From Flavobacterium aquaticum (lineage in GTDB: Bacteria > Bacteroidota > Bacteroidia > Flavobacteriales > Flavobacteriaceae): 64,000 nt of DNA. The DNA is taken from assembly GCF_003259835.1 (NCBI RefSeq), contig NZ_QLMI01000005.1, positions 124,001 through 188,000 on the forward strand. Reading direction: 5' to 3'. The notes under the pieces are model-generated. The model was not told the DNA's origin. It ran no database searches and worked only from the letters and a program-made list of their open reading frames with translations. Of this stretch, positions 45,750-55,152 are shown in pieces (the first letter of the stretch is position 1; each line of letters opens with the position of its first letter). A program made the position numbers and the translations under genes.

Positions 45750-46788
45750 GAGCATTCACAATCGTTTTAAAATAAATGATTTTCATTTTGATAAAGAAGC
45801 GCTATTTCAATTGGCTTACAGTTTAATTAAAGAAGGAAAAGAACATGAAATAGACTTAGGTGTTTTTTTGTTAGATTGGTTAGATGATAAAGAAACGATT
45901 GAGTTAACTACTTCAGGAACCACTGGAGTACCAAAAGTTATTACAATTAAGAAGCAATCCATGGTGCATTCAGCTATTGCAACAGGTAATTTTTTTAATT
46001 TGCATCCGCAAGACAAAGCATTATTATGTTTACCAGCACGTTATATTGCTGGAAAAATGATGATTGTTCGTGCTATGATGCTAGGTTTAGAATTGGATAT
46101 TATGGTTCCAAGTTCACACTTAGATGATTTATTGCCTCACAAAGCGTATGATTTTGTTGCAATTGTTCCACTTCAGGCAGAAAATAGTTTAGATAAATTA
46201 CATCAATTTAAAAAGATAATTATAGGAGGAGCAAAAGTTTCTGATGATTTAGCCTCAAAATTAAAGAATATAAAATCAGATATTTATGAAACTTATGGAA
46301 TGACTGAAACCATTACTCATATTGCAGCCAAAAAAATAGGCGAGGCGTATTTTAATGTTTTAGAACATGTTTCCATTTCTAATGATGAAAGAAATTGTTT
46401 AGTAATTGATGCGCAAAGTGTTTCAGATGAGAAAGTAATTACAAATGATATTGTTGAAATTCTAAATGAGAAACAATTCAAATGGATAGGTCGCTATGAT
46501 AATGTAATAAATAGTGGCGGAATTAAGTTATTTCCTGAGCAAATAGAAGCCAAATTAGCCTCAAAAATTGACAATAGATTTTTTATAACAAGTCTTCCAG
46601 ATGACATTTTAGGTTCAAAAGTAGTTTTGGTTGTTGAAGGATCGGAACAAGTAATTGATACAACAATTTTTAATTCCTTAGATAAGTTTGAAAAACCAAA
46701 AGAAATTTTGTTTGTGTCTGAATTTGTTGAAACTGAAACAAAAAAGATCAATCGTATCCGAACTTTAAAAAAAATAAAGGTTGTATAA
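45733..46788 (+). CDS. menE: o-Succinylbenzoate--CoA ligase-like AMP-binding enzyme
   Basis: 351 residues from the ATG at 45733 (MIPNYKSIHNRFK), short for the ANL superfamily but normal for Bacteroidota MenE. The phosphate-binding loop TTSGTTGVPK, ETYGMTETITH and WIGRYDNVINSGGIKLFPEQIE (hinge and C-terminal domain) are present. It activates o-succinylbenzoate in menaquinone synthesis. Other men genes are not in the window, so the call rests on length and motifs. Confidence 0.88.
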   Translation: MIPNYKSIHNRFKINDFHFDKEALFQLAYSLIKEGKEHEIDLGVFLLDWLDDKETIELTTSGTTGVPKVITIKKQSMVHSAIATGNFFNLHPQDKALLCLPARYIAGKMMIVRAMMLGLELDIMVPSSHLDDLLPHKAYDFVAIVPLQAENSLDKLHQFKKIIIGGAKVSDDLASKLKNIKSDIYETYGMTETITHIAAKKIGEAYFNVLEHVSISNDERNCLVIDAQSVSDEKVITNDIVEILNEKQFKWIGRYDNVINSGGIKLFPEQIEAKLASKIDNRFFITSLPDDILGSKVVLVVEGSEQVIDTTIFNSLDKFEKPKEILFVSEFVETETKKINRIRTLKKIKVV

Positions 46789-46874
46789 ATCAAAAATAAT
46801 ATAATACATATTTTGAATGGATTATGAAGTATAAAGTAAGTACTATATTAAAATTTTTATACAACCTTAAGTAG

Positions 46875-47297
46875 TTATTCTTCCATTTTTAAATAATAAT
46901 CTGCAGAATGTTTTCCACTGCCAAAGAAGATAAAAAATACACTAGTAGCAAAAGCTAACAAGGATTGAATAAAATCTGACGGGTTAAAGACTCCAATAAA
47001 ATTTATTGTAAAAGCACCTAAAAGTATAGGTAACTGTACCCAAATTGACCAACGTGTTAAGAAGCCAATGATAATCATTACTCCTCCTGCCATGTGTGCC
47101 ATTGCAACATAATGAATTAGCAACATTTCGCTACCAAAACTTCCCACCGAATTTAAAATTTCATGTAAGTACTTTTTGTCTACGATGAAAGAAACTCCTT
47201 TTAATAGTAAAAAAGTACCTAAAGAAATTCTAAGAATATCTATAGGAATACATGTGTTTGCATTAGCCCATTTGTTTAATTCTCTAATTCTAGCCAT
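46875..47297 (-). CDS. DoxX-family membrane protein
   Basis: 140 residues with four membrane helices. The N-terminal DILRISLGTFLLLKGVSFI and the GGVMIIIGFLTRWSIWVQLPIL block are DoxX-like. Members are linked to thiosulfate/quinone oxidation or redox stress, but the role varies. It has the same direction as the M1 peptidase gene, 101 bp upstream. Confidence 0.85.
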   Translation of the reverse strand: MARIRELNKWANANTCIPIDILRISLGTFLLLKGVSFIVDKKYLHEILNSVGSFGSEMLLIHYVAMAHMAGGVMIIIGFLTRWSIWVQLPILLGAFTINFIGVFNPSDFIQSLLAFATSVFFIFFGSGKHSADYYLKMEE

Positions 47298-47398
47298 AAA
47301 TAAACGGATTAAAATTACACAACGCTAATTTACTAAAAATTAACATATTATGATTTTGTGGTGCGTTAATAAAAACATAAATTAATAAAAAAAGAAGA

Positions 47399-49018
47399 CT
47401 AATTGTCTTCTTTAATTTTAACAAAAAATTGATTATCATAAATTTGAAAACTTTTTTTACTAAGCTTTTTCAGTTTAATTTTTTGTTCTTTTAATGTAGG
47501 ATTTAATCTGATTTTTTTGTCTTCAAAACCAATATCTATTGGCATGTTGAAATCTTCGTTTACATTGTCCCAAGAATAGTATAAATAGTCACCTTTAATT
47601 TTATAGATAAAAATAGGAAGTTGATTGGTATATAAATATTGTCTAAATATTGGTGTTAAATCTGTATCAGAAGCCTTGTTAAAGTAGTCAATTACCGTAT
47701 CTGAAGTAATGATTTTCTTTTTGAAAGTTTCTGAATAATCATAAAGCATTTTCCACCATTTTTCGTCATCAGCAATTACGTGTCTTAAGGTGTTTAATAA
47801 TAACGAACCTTTATAATACATATCGCCAGAACCTTCATTGTTTACACCGTATTGTCCAATAATAGGTTTGTCATTTCTTACATTTCTTGCTTGACCGTTG
47901 ATGTATTTCATCGCATCATCATATCCTTTTATACACTCTATAAATACGGTTTCTGAATACGTTGTAAAGCCTTCATGAATCCACATATCGGCAATATCTG
48001 TACTTGTAATACTGTTTCCAAACCATTCGTGACCCGTTTCGTGAATTGTAATGTAATCAAAAAACATTCCAACTCCAGTTCCTGACATGTCAAATCCCAT
48101 ATAACCTTTTTTGTACTTATTTCCGTAGGCAACAGCACTTTGGTGTTCCATACCTAAGTAAGGCGTTTCAACTAATTTATAACCATCTTCCCAAAATGGA
48201 TAACGTCCAAACTTCGACTGAAAACATTCCATCATCGGTTTTACTTCTGCGAAATGTTCGCGAGCTTTCGCTTCGTTTTCCCTTAAGACATAATAATCTA
48301 AATCCAAATCGGGCATTTTATCCTGAATGTGAACGTAATCAGCAATATTTACCGTTATAGTGTAATTGTTAATTGGGTTTTTCACTTCCCAATCCCAGCG
48401 AGTGTATCCATTTTTCAAGTCTTGAGAACCTAAAAAACGTCCGTTAGACACATTCATCAATCCATTTGGAACAGCAACTTTTATTGAAGCACCATTATCA
48501 GGTTCATCTGTTTGTGAATCTTTTACCGGATACCACAAACTTGCTCCCGTTCCTTGAACCGCAACTGCGATGAAATCTTTACCCGCTTTGTCTTTTGAAA
48601 AAACAAAACCTCCATCCCAAGGAGCATTTCGGGCAATTCTTGGATTACCTGAATAATAAAATTTTAGTTTATGATTCGATTTTGAAGCTAATTTTTCAGG
48701 AAAATCGATAAAAACAGCATCGTTATCGCGAACGTATTTCAATTTTTTAGCATTCCAAACAATCGAATCTACTTTCATATTGTCAAATAAATCCAATTGA
48801 ATTTTTTGAGTTGGAACCATCACTTCAAAAGTAATTTCATTAAAACCTTTTATACTTTTTTGCTCTGGATTTATGGTAATATTTAAATCATAGCGTTTAA
48901 CATCATAGGAGGTTCTTTCAATGCGTAAACCACCTTGTAAAGAGTCGCGACGGGTAAATTGAGCACTAATTTGTTGGATTCCTAATATCGCTAGGATAAC
49001 TAAAAAACTGTTTTTCAT
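47399..49018 (-). CDS. Secreted M1-family metallopeptidase
   Basis: 539 residues from the ATG at 49018 (MKNSFLVILAILGIQQISAQF, a signal peptide); an upstream TTG at 49033 is less likely. The zinc site is HETGHEWFGN with the third ligand in HEGFTTYSE, and the substrate-binding motif is LGMEHQSAVAYG. It is shorter than the other M1 enzyme in the window because the C-terminal helical domain is reduced. It is probably a periplasmic aminopeptidase. Confidence 0.92.
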   Translation of the reverse strand: MKNSFLVILAILGIQQISAQFTRRDSLQGGLRIERTSYDVKRYDLNITINPEQKSIKGFNEITFEVMVPTQKIQLDLFDNMKVDSIVWNAKKLKYVRDNDAVFIDFPEKLASKSNHKLKFYYSGNPRIARNAPWDGGFVFSKDKAGKDFIAVAVQGTGASLWYPVKDSQTDEPDNGASIKVAVPNGLMNVSNGRFLGSQDLKNGYTRWDWEVKNPINNYTITVNIADYVHIQDKMPDLDLDYYVLRENEAKAREHFAEVKPMMECFQSKFGRYPFWEDGYKLVETPYLGMEHQSAVAYGNKYKKGYMGFDMSGTGVGMFFDYITIHETGHEWFGNSITSTDIADMWIHEGFTTYSETVFIECIKGYDDAMKYINGQARNVRNDKPIIGQYGVNNEGSGDMYYKGSLLLNTLRHVIADDEKWWKMLYDYSETFKKKIITSDTVIDYFNKASDTDLTPIFRQYLYTNQLPIFIYKIKGDYLYYSWDNVNEDFNMPIDIGFEDKKIRLNPTLKEQKIKLKKLSKKSFQIYDNQFFVKIKEDN

Positions 49019-49464
49019 AAGGATAGTTTTCAAAATCTAAATATAAGAGTTTGAATTTAAAAACTTATAATTTAAATAAAATAAAATCGTAATTATAAAG
49101 TAAAAAATAAGAGAACTATGTTTTACCAATAAAGGATAATGAATTGTTAAATTTTTTTTTGTCGTATGAAATAGTTATAAATTTGAAGATATTTATTTGA
49201 AATGAATCAGTCTACTTTTTTTAACATACTTATAGTTCGAAGTTTCATTACTTTGAATTATTTGCATGATGATTCTTTTTTAAAAAGTTCAAAAGTCTTC
49301 ATTAAATAATCCCTGTCAAGCCCAAGACAGGGAAATTTCTATTTTCTTACTCAAAATAAATAATAATTATTTGCCTTTTTTGATGCTTTTGTGCTGAATT
49401 CATGCTTGAATTTGGTTGGGTATTTCTTTAGGTTTCATTCAGGCATTTATAAAAAAATAAAAAA
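49019..49464. other. 446-bp gap without a convincing gene
   Basis: This is the longest gene-free stretch of the window, lying between the divergent M1 peptidase and GreA/Rnk-like genes. It is very AT-rich. It holds one clear hairpin (49310-49333, separate entry) and only tiny open frames (a 35-codon one at 49202-49309). No full consensus promoter was recognised. Confidence 0.6.
49310..49333. other. Isolated GC-rich hairpin
   Basis: A perfect 8-bp stem TCCCTGTC/GACAGGGA with an 8-nt loop, in otherwise AT-rich DNA. It is followed on the plus strand by AATTTCTATTTTC rather than a strong T-run. It might end an unannotated small RNA or mark one. Confidence 0.5.
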
Positions 49465-49839
49465 ATGAATCAAGATATTATATTAACAACAGGAATTTAT
49501 GATTTAATTAAAGATTTACTAAGAAGAAAAAAAGTGACTCCGTTTGTGGAAGATCAATTAGTAGTGCAATTAAAGCGTGCGAAACAAATTAGACGCAGAG
49601 AATTACCAAATAATGTGGTTACCATTGATTGCAGAGTTACTATTAAAGATATTCTAACAAATGAATTGCAAGATTTTACTTTTGTAGCACCATCAAAAGC
49701 TAAAAGAAGAAATAATACAGAATCAATTGTTGGTGATGTTGGATTAGCTTTAGTTGGAAATAAAACTGGAGATCAAATAAAATGGGATTTTGGATCTGGT
49801 GAGAAAAATTTTGAAATAATTAAAGTAGAAAGATTTTAG
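49465..49839 (+). CDS. GreA/GreB C-terminal-domain protein (Rnk-like)
   Basis: 124 residues. The C-terminal half (QDFTFVAPSKAKRRNNTESIVGDVGLALVGNKTGDQIKWDFGSGEKNFEIIKVERF) is the FKBP-like GreA/GreB domain that binds RNA polymerase. The long N-terminal coiled-coil finger of true Gre factors is missing and replaced by a short helical region, as in Rnk. It may act at the polymerase secondary channel without cleavage stimulation. Confidence 0.88.
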   Translation: MNQDIILTTGIYDLIKDLLRRKKVTPFVEDQLVVQLKRAKQIRRRELPNNVVTIDCRVTIKDILTNELQDFTFVAPSKAKRRNNTESIVGDVGLALVGNKTGDQIKWDFGSGEKNFEIIKVERF

Positions 49840-49879
49840 AATTAAAATTATAAAGTCTTGATTGTAAATTCAATTAAAT

Positions 49880-49917
49880 AAAAAGTGGGTTTCAATTATA
49901 AGAAACTCACTTTTTTA
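49880..49917. terminator. Bidirectional terminator
   Basis: A 14-bp stem (AAAAAGTGGGTTTC pairing with GAAACTCACTTTTT through one G-U) and a 9-nt loop between the converging Rnk-like and rluA-type genes. Its T-run overlaps the rluA-type stop region. Confidence 0.82.
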
Positions 49918-51582
49918 AAATGTTGCTTCTTTTGTAATTGTCATTTTTTCTCTCGAAATCGGATGTTCAAAAGTCAAACTTTCCGCATGTAAGTGTAAGC
50001 GATCAGCTTTTTTTCCATACAAATCATCGCCAACAATTGGAGTTTTTAATCCTAATTCGTGTGAAGCATGCACTCGTAATTGATGTGTTCTACCCGTAAT
50101 AGGGTAGAAGTACACTAAAGTTTGATTGTTTCTTACTTCAATCTTTTCCCATTTAGTTTGCGCTGGCTTTCCGTGTTCGTAGCAAACCAATTGTCTTGGC
50201 CTGTCATCTAAATCTACACGAAGCGGTAAATCGATAAAACCTTCATTTTCTTCTAAAACACCATCTAACAAAGCAACATAGCGTTTTTTAATCGTTCTTT
50301 TGATGAACTGACTTTGCAGTTTTACATACGTTTCTTCGTCTTTTGCAATCAACATTAAACCTGAAGTCGACATGTCTAGTCGATGTACAATTAATGGTCC
50401 TGTTGCATTTGGATATAATTCTTTGACTCTTTGGTAAACAGAATCTGATATTATTTTTCCTGGAACAGATAGAAATTCTGCGGGTTTATTTATTACCGCT
50501 AATACTTCATCTTCAAAAACGATTTCAATATTTTTCCCTTCCGCTGGATTTTCCTGAAACGGATTTGCTTCCATATCCAAACCTTTTAGCATGTGTGACA
50601 TTAATATTGGTTCACATTTACTTTTGCAAGCTGGATAAAATTGTTTATGTTTTCTAATTTCCGATTTTGGCGATTGTCCCCACCAAAATTCAGCCATTGC
50701 AATTGGCTTTAATTGGTTTTCAAAAGCGTAATGTAATAACTTTGGAGCAGCACATTCTCCAGCACCAGCTGGCGGATTATTGTTGAAGATTTCTCCAATG
50801 CTTTTTCGTTCGCCAAATTGATTTAAAAAAGAATATTCAGCAAATAATTTTTGTTGCAAAGCACCTGATTTTTGACGGCGTTCTTCTTTAAGTTGGTTGA
50901 TTTCGTCTAAAAGTAAATTAATTTCTTTTTGAGCATTTTCTGTTTGAAAATTCCAATATTTCGTCATTTTTTTGAGTAAAATGCTTTCTTTTTTACTTTC
51001 TTCCGAAAGTTCTAATTCTAATTGTTCTATTTCAGAGGTAGTTAAATTGTTGAATGAATTTCGCTTTTCATCGCGTTCAATTTTCAGTTTTTTGATTTTA
51101 TCTTTTTGATTTTGAATATCGGTTAAAGCTTCTATTTTAGTAACGTCTAATTGATTTTTCTTGTTTTGAAGTTCGTCTGAATTTTCTAAAATTTCAATTT
51201 TACGATTGATAGCATTTAAAACTTCTTCCTCTTTTCTGAAAAACCCATCTTCGTGCAACATATCAAAAATCGTTGGAACAAAATAAGGAAGGTGATTCAC
51301 ACCAGCCAATTTCCCAGAAAAAGCCCATAAATAACCTAATTCTCCTTCTTGATTTTGACAAACTAAAACACCAAACATTTTTCCAATTACTAAACCTTCT
51401 TGATTTTCTTTCAATCCGAAATTGTGTTCAAAATCGGTTTGTGTTTCTAAATACGATTGCAATTCAGTTGTTGCAATTCTACTTAATTCATTAGGTTCGT
51501 AATAAAAAGGGAATGTGAATTTTTCGGGTAACGAAATATCTAAAATATTGGTTTTGAAAGGTTGGAAAAGTGATTTCTTCAT
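49915..51582 (-). CDS. RluA-family pseudouridine synthase with long coiled-coil N-terminus
   Basis: 555 residues from the ATG at 51582 (MKKSLFQPFKTN). The C-terminal about 210 residues are the synthase: VFEDEVLAVINKPAEFLSVPG, catalytic VHRLDMSTSGLMLIAKD and GRTHQLRVH. The first about 340 residues are unusual for RluA: a small alpha/beta part, a coiled coil (about 135-240) and a Cys-containing segment (GAGECAAPKLLHYAF, YPACKSKCEP). It converts uridine to pseudouridine in rRNA or tRNA; the extension may pick the target. Its ATG overlaps the stop of a frameshifted small gene. Confidence 0.9.
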   Translation of the reverse strand: MKKSLFQPFKTNILDISLPEKFTFPFYYEPNELSRIATTELQSYLETQTDFEHNFGLKENQEGLVIGKMFGVLVCQNQEGELGYLWAFSGKLAGVNHLPYFVPTIFDMLHEDGFFRKEEEVLNAINRKIEILENSDELQNKKNQLDVTKIEALTDIQNQKDKIKKLKIERDEKRNSFNNLTTSEIEQLELELSEESKKESILLKKMTKYWNFQTENAQKEINLLLDEINQLKEERRQKSGALQQKLFAEYSFLNQFGERKSIGEIFNNNPPAGAGECAAPKLLHYAFENQLKPIAMAEFWWGQSPKSEIRKHKQFYPACKSKCEPILMSHMLKGLDMEANPFQENPAEGKNIEIVFEDEVLAVINKPAEFLSVPGKIISDSVYQRVKELYPNATGPLIVHRLDMSTSGLMLIAKDEETYVKLQSQFIKRTIKKRYVALLDGVLEENEGFIDLPLRVDLDDRPRQLVCYEHGKPAQTKWEKIEVRNNQTLVYFYPITGRTHQLRVHASHELGLKTPIVGDDLYGKKADRLHLHAESLTFEHPISREKMTITKEATF

Positions 51583-51859
51583 TTTGTATTGTTTGAATAA
51601 AAAATTTCCCAAACATTTTTGATTAATGAATAACTTATGAATATACTGAAAAGAAGAGTTAAAACTAAATTTAATAAAGTAGCTTCATAATGATAACCTT
51701 CATAAAATAAACTAGTATGTTTTCTAATTTTGTAAATCTAAATTCAAATCCAAACGGAGTTTCTTTTATGAAGATTGTTCCTAATGTATAATACAATATG
51801 TTAAACATTATTAAACTTGTCAATAATGTCAACATATAAATATTAGTTTTATTTTTCAA
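51579..51859 (-). pseudogene. Frameshifted small membrane protein gene
   Basis: The first frame starts at a TTG (51859) and reads a membrane helix (MLTLLTSLIMFNILYYTLGTIF) then FGFEFRFTK before drifting to a stop at 51671. The -1 frame carries on convincingly from there: KHTSLFYEGYHYEATLLN, a second membrane helix (LVLTLLFSIFISYSLIKNVW) and a TGA at 51579-51581 that overlaps the rluA-type ATG as ATGA. One extra base in the short A or T run near 51734-51741 would restore a protein of about 93 residues with two helices. It is either a true mutation or a sequencing error. Family not recognised. Confidence 0.65.
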
Positions 51860-51863
51860 AATA

Positions 51864-53492
51864 TTAAACTTGAATCACTCCTAAATTAAATTGTTTCTCA
51901 ATAGGAGCGTGGTTAGCTGCTTCAATTCCCATAGAAATCCAATTTCTGGTTTCTAATGGATCAATGATAGCATCTGTCCACAAACGAGAAGCAGCGTAGT
52001 ATGGTGAAACTTGTTCGTCATATCTTGCTTTGATTTTATCGAATAACTCTTTTTCTTTTACTTCATCGATGACTTCGCCTTTTGCTTTTAAAGATGATGC
52101 TTCAATTTGTGCTAATACTTTTGCAGCTTGTGTTCCGCCCATAACCGCTAATTCTGCACTTGGCCAAGCGAAAATTAATCTTGGATCATACGCTTTTCCA
52201 CACATCGCATAATTCCCAGCACCGTATGAATTTCCAACAATTACAGTGAATTTTGGTACAACCGAATTTGCCATCGCATTTACCATTTTAGCTCCGTCTT
52301 TGATAATTCCACCATGTTCTGATTTGGAACCTACCATAAATCCGGTAACGTCTTGCACAAAAACTAATGGAATTTTCTTTTGGTTACAATTGGCAATAAA
52401 ACGTGTCGCTTTATCCGCAGAATCGGAATAAATTGCTCCACCAAATTGCATTTCGCCTTTAGCGTTTTTCACTATTTTACGTTGGTTAGCTACAATTCCA
52501 ACCGCCCAACCATCGATGCGAGCGTAAGCTGTGATTAAGGTTTTTCCATAACCACCTTTGTATTCATCAAATTCTGAATTATCTACCAAACGTTTGATGA
52601 TTTCATACATGTCGTATTGATCAGCTCTTGATTTTGGTAAAATTCCGTAAATATCTTTTGGTTCTAAAGCTGGTTTTTCGGCTTTCACACGATTATATCC
52701 TGCTTTATCGAAATCACCAATTTTGCCTACGATACTTTTAATTCTATCTAAAGCATCTTTATCATCTTTAGCTTTATAATCCGTCACACCTGAAATTTCG
52801 CAATGTGTTGTTGCTCCTCCAAGAGTTTCGTTATCAATTGTTTCACCAATTGCGGCTTTTACTAAATAACTTCCGGCTAAGAAAATACTTCCGGTTTTAT
52901 CTACAATCATAGCTTCATCGCTCATAATAGGTAAATAAGCACCACCAGCAACACAACTTCCCATAACAGCGGCAATTTGAGTAATTCCCATGCTGCTCAT
53001 AATGGCATTATTTCTAAAAATACGACCAAAATGTTCTTTGTCTGGAAAAATTTCGTCTTGCATTGGTAAATAAACTCCAGCCGAATCCACTAAATAGATA
53101 ATTGGTAAGCGGTTTTCCATAGCAATTTCTTGCGCACGAAGATTCTTTTTTCCAGTAATTGGAAACCAAGCACCCGCTTTAACAGTAGCGTCATTAGCTA
53201 CCACGATGCACTGTTTTCCAGAAATAAATCCGATTTTCACAACAACTCCTCCAGAAGGACAACCGCCATGTTCTTTGTACATACCATCTCCAACAAAAGC
53301 ACCAATTTCAATGCTTTTTGCCTTTTCATCTAAAAGATAATCAATACGTTCACGAGCTGTCATTTTGCCTTCAGCGTGTAATTTTTCGATACGTTTTTGT
53401 CCGCCACCTAATTTAACTTGGGCAAATCGGTTTTTTAAATCGGAAAGTAAAAGTTTGTTATGATCTTCGTTTTTATTAAAATTAATGTCCAT
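51864..53492 (-). CDS. Acyl-CoA carboxylase carboxyltransferase (beta) subunit
   Basis: 542 residues of two crotonase-like domains. MTARERIDYLLDE, GSCVAGGAYLPIMSDEAMIV, the oxyanion regions and the C-terminal MGGTQAAKVL are as in propionyl- and methylcrotonyl-CoA carboxylase beta subunits. The length and N-terminus favour the methylcrotonyl type (leucine degradation). The biotin-carrying alpha subunit is not in the window. A heterologous acyl-CoA is possible. Confidence 0.92.
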   Translation of the reverse strand: MDINFNKNEDHNKLLLSDLKNRFAQVKLGGGQKRIEKLHAEGKMTARERIDYLLDEKAKSIEIGAFVGDGMYKEHGGCPSGGVVVKIGFISGKQCIVVANDATVKAGAWFPITGKKNLRAQEIAMENRLPIIYLVDSAGVYLPMQDEIFPDKEHFGRIFRNNAIMSSMGITQIAAVMGSCVAGGAYLPIMSDEAMIVDKTGSIFLAGSYLVKAAIGETIDNETLGGATTHCEISGVTDYKAKDDKDALDRIKSIVGKIGDFDKAGYNRVKAEKPALEPKDIYGILPKSRADQYDMYEIIKRLVDNSEFDEYKGGYGKTLITAYARIDGWAVGIVANQRKIVKNAKGEMQFGGAIYSDSADKATRFIANCNQKKIPLVFVQDVTGFMVGSKSEHGGIIKDGAKMVNAMANSVVPKFTVIVGNSYGAGNYAMCGKAYDPRLIFAWPSAELAVMGGTQAAKVLAQIEASSLKAKGEVIDEVKEKELFDKIKARYDEQVSPYYAASRLWTDAIIDPLETRNWISMGIEAANHAPIEKQFNLGVIQV

Positions 53493-53590
53493 TTGGGTTT
53501 TGTTGTTTTATTGGTTGGCTAAAATACAAAATCCATCTGAAAAATAAATTCTTTAGATGGATTTGAAATAAATTTAACTAATGTTATTTT

Positions 53591-53995
53591 TTATTGTTGT
53601 GAATTAGTATCTCGAGCTTGACTATCTCTTGTGTTTTTTTGTACTGTTATGGCTCCAAAAATGGAAAGTAGAAATGAAAAGGCATAAAATCCTTTTTCAC
53701 TCGGAAGTAAAGTGGCATTCCACAATCCTACAATTAGTAAAACAATTGATAATATGGTGGCAAACCAGCAAATTCCATAATATAAATCGGTTACAGGAAT
53801 ATTTTCTAAGCGGTCTCTAACACTTTTTTGTAAAGAAACCACAGCGAAAAGTCCGAACATTAAAACGGTGAAGTAATATCCTTTTTCGTTTAATAGCATA
53901 TCAGCTCTGAATAATCCGATTAAATAACCAATCATTCCAGTTCCTAATGCAATCCAAGATGCAGCAATAAACGCCGCAGAAGGTTTTTGATACAT
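53591..53995 (-). CDS. YiaA/YiaB-family inner membrane protein
   Basis: 134 residues with two copies of a two-helix unit: [34 protein letters not shown] and [30 protein letters not shown]. Each is followed by a conserved LxxxFGAxxxQKxxRD segment. It matches the YiaAB domain family of unknown function. Monocistronic or weakly linked to lpxD upstream (33 bp). Confidence 0.9.
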   Translation of the reverse strand: MYQKPSAAFIAASWIALGTGMIGYLIGLFRADMLLNEKGYYFTVLMFGLFAVVSLQKSVRDRLENIPVTDLYYGICWFATILSIVLLIVGLWNATLLPSEKGFYAFSFLLSIFGAITVQKNTRDSQARDTNSQQ

Positions 53996-54028
53996 AGATT
54001 TTTGTTTTATAGTTATTACAATATTACT

Positions 54029-55027
54029 TTATTTTTTTGAATCGTTTACCATTCTTTTTAAAATTGCCCATTGTCTTAAAGCGTCTTTGGCATCAATTGC
54101 AGGATATCCTAACACTGTCTTTCCAGCTTCCACATCTGCAGCAACACCAGAACCTGCACCAATCATAGCACCATCACCAATAGTTGTGTGGTCTTTGATA
54201 GAAGCGCTTCCGCCAATGATTACACCATTTCCAAGTGTTACAGAACCCGCTAATCCACTATTTCCTGCCATAATACAGAACATTCCTAATTTAGAATTGT
54301 GTCCGATTTGAACCAAATTATCAATTTTACAGCCATCACCTAAAATAGTTGAACTGAATTTTCCTCTATCTACAGATGAATTAGCACCTATTTCTACATT
54401 ATTTCCGATAATTACATTTCCAATTTGTGGAATTTTTACCAAACCTTTTTCAGGATCAGGACGGAAACCAAAGCCATCAGCTCCAATAGTTGCATTTGGA
54501 TGAATAATACAATCGTTTCCAATATGACAACGTTCTCTAACCACAGCACCAGACCAAAGTGTAGTATTTTTACCAATGGTACATTCGTCTAGAACAGTCA
54601 CATTTGGATATAGAATAGCGTTTTCTCCTATAGTTACATTTGGACCTACATAACAATTTGCACCTATTTTTGTGCCAGTTCCGATTTTAGCGGATTCATC
54701 AATTGTAGCTGTTGGATGAATATCAGTTTTGAAAACAGGTGGAGGAGGAGCAAAAAGCGTTAAAACTTGCGACATAGCTAAATCGGCATTTTTAACTTTG
54801 ATGAAGGCTCTGTTTTCTCCTGGTTCGATTGAAATATCTTCGTTTACAACTGCTACACATGCTTTTGAAGTAGCCCAAAATTTTTCGTATTTTTTATTCC
54901 CAATGAACGATATTTCAGTTTCATTGGCTACTTCTAATTGTTCGGGTGCTGTAATTTTTGTAGTTATTGAACCAACGATTGTTCCTTTAAGAATTTCGTT
55001 GATTTCTTCAATTGTAAATTGTTTCAT
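54029..55027 (-). CDS. lpxD: UDP-3-O-acylglucosamine N-acyltransferase (LpxD family)
   Basis: 332 residues. The N-terminal uridine-binding-like domain (ISFIGNKKYEKFWATSKACVAVV) precedes a left-handed beta-helix of hexapeptide repeats (IHPTATIDESAKIGTGTKIGANCYVGPNVTIG region). The catalytic His lies in NLVQIGHNSKLG, and the C-terminus is helical. LpxD adds the amide-linked acyl chain in lipid A synthesis. No other lpx gene is near, so it could be the second, stand-alone LpxD-like copy that many flavobacteria carry. Confidence 0.9.
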   Translation of the reverse strand: MKQFTIEEINEILKGTIVGSITTKITAPEQLEVANETEISFIGNKKYEKFWATSKACVAVVNEDISIEPGENRAFIKVKNADLAMSQVLTLFAPPPPVFKTDIHPTATIDESAKIGTGTKIGANCYVGPNVTIGENAILYPNVTVLDECTIGKNTTLWSGAVVRERCHIGNDCIIHPNATIGADGFGFRPDPEKGLVKIPQIGNVIIGNNVEIGANSSVDRGKFSSTILGDGCKIDNLVQIGHNSKLGMFCIMAGNSGLAGSVTLGNGVIIGGSASIKDHTTIGDGAMIGAGSGVAADVEAGKTVLGYPAIDAKDALRQWAILKRMVNDSKK

Positions 55028-55097
55028 TAGTTGTTTATTGGGTTTAGTTTTGCCTAATATATAAAAAGATTTTAGTTTTTTTAAATATTGTATAAAA

Positions 55098-55132
55098 AAA
55101 TCCGAATTTCAACAATTGAAATTCGGATTTTT
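55098..55132 (-). terminator. prfB terminator
   Basis: A perfect 16-bp stem (AAATCCGAATTTCAA with its complement) and a 3-nt loop flanked by A and T runs, 21 nt after the prfB stop codon on the minus strand. Confidence 0.88.
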
Positions 55133-55152
55133 AATACTCGGATTCATCTGAA

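Noticed and set aside
49202..49309. 35-codon open frame in the long gap
   Set aside because: No promoter, no distinctive composition, and too short to support.
51720..51760. Programmed -1 frameshifting in the small gene
   Set aside because: No X-XXY-YYZ heptamer or downstream stimulatory structure was found at the frame change; a mutation or sequencing error is simpler.
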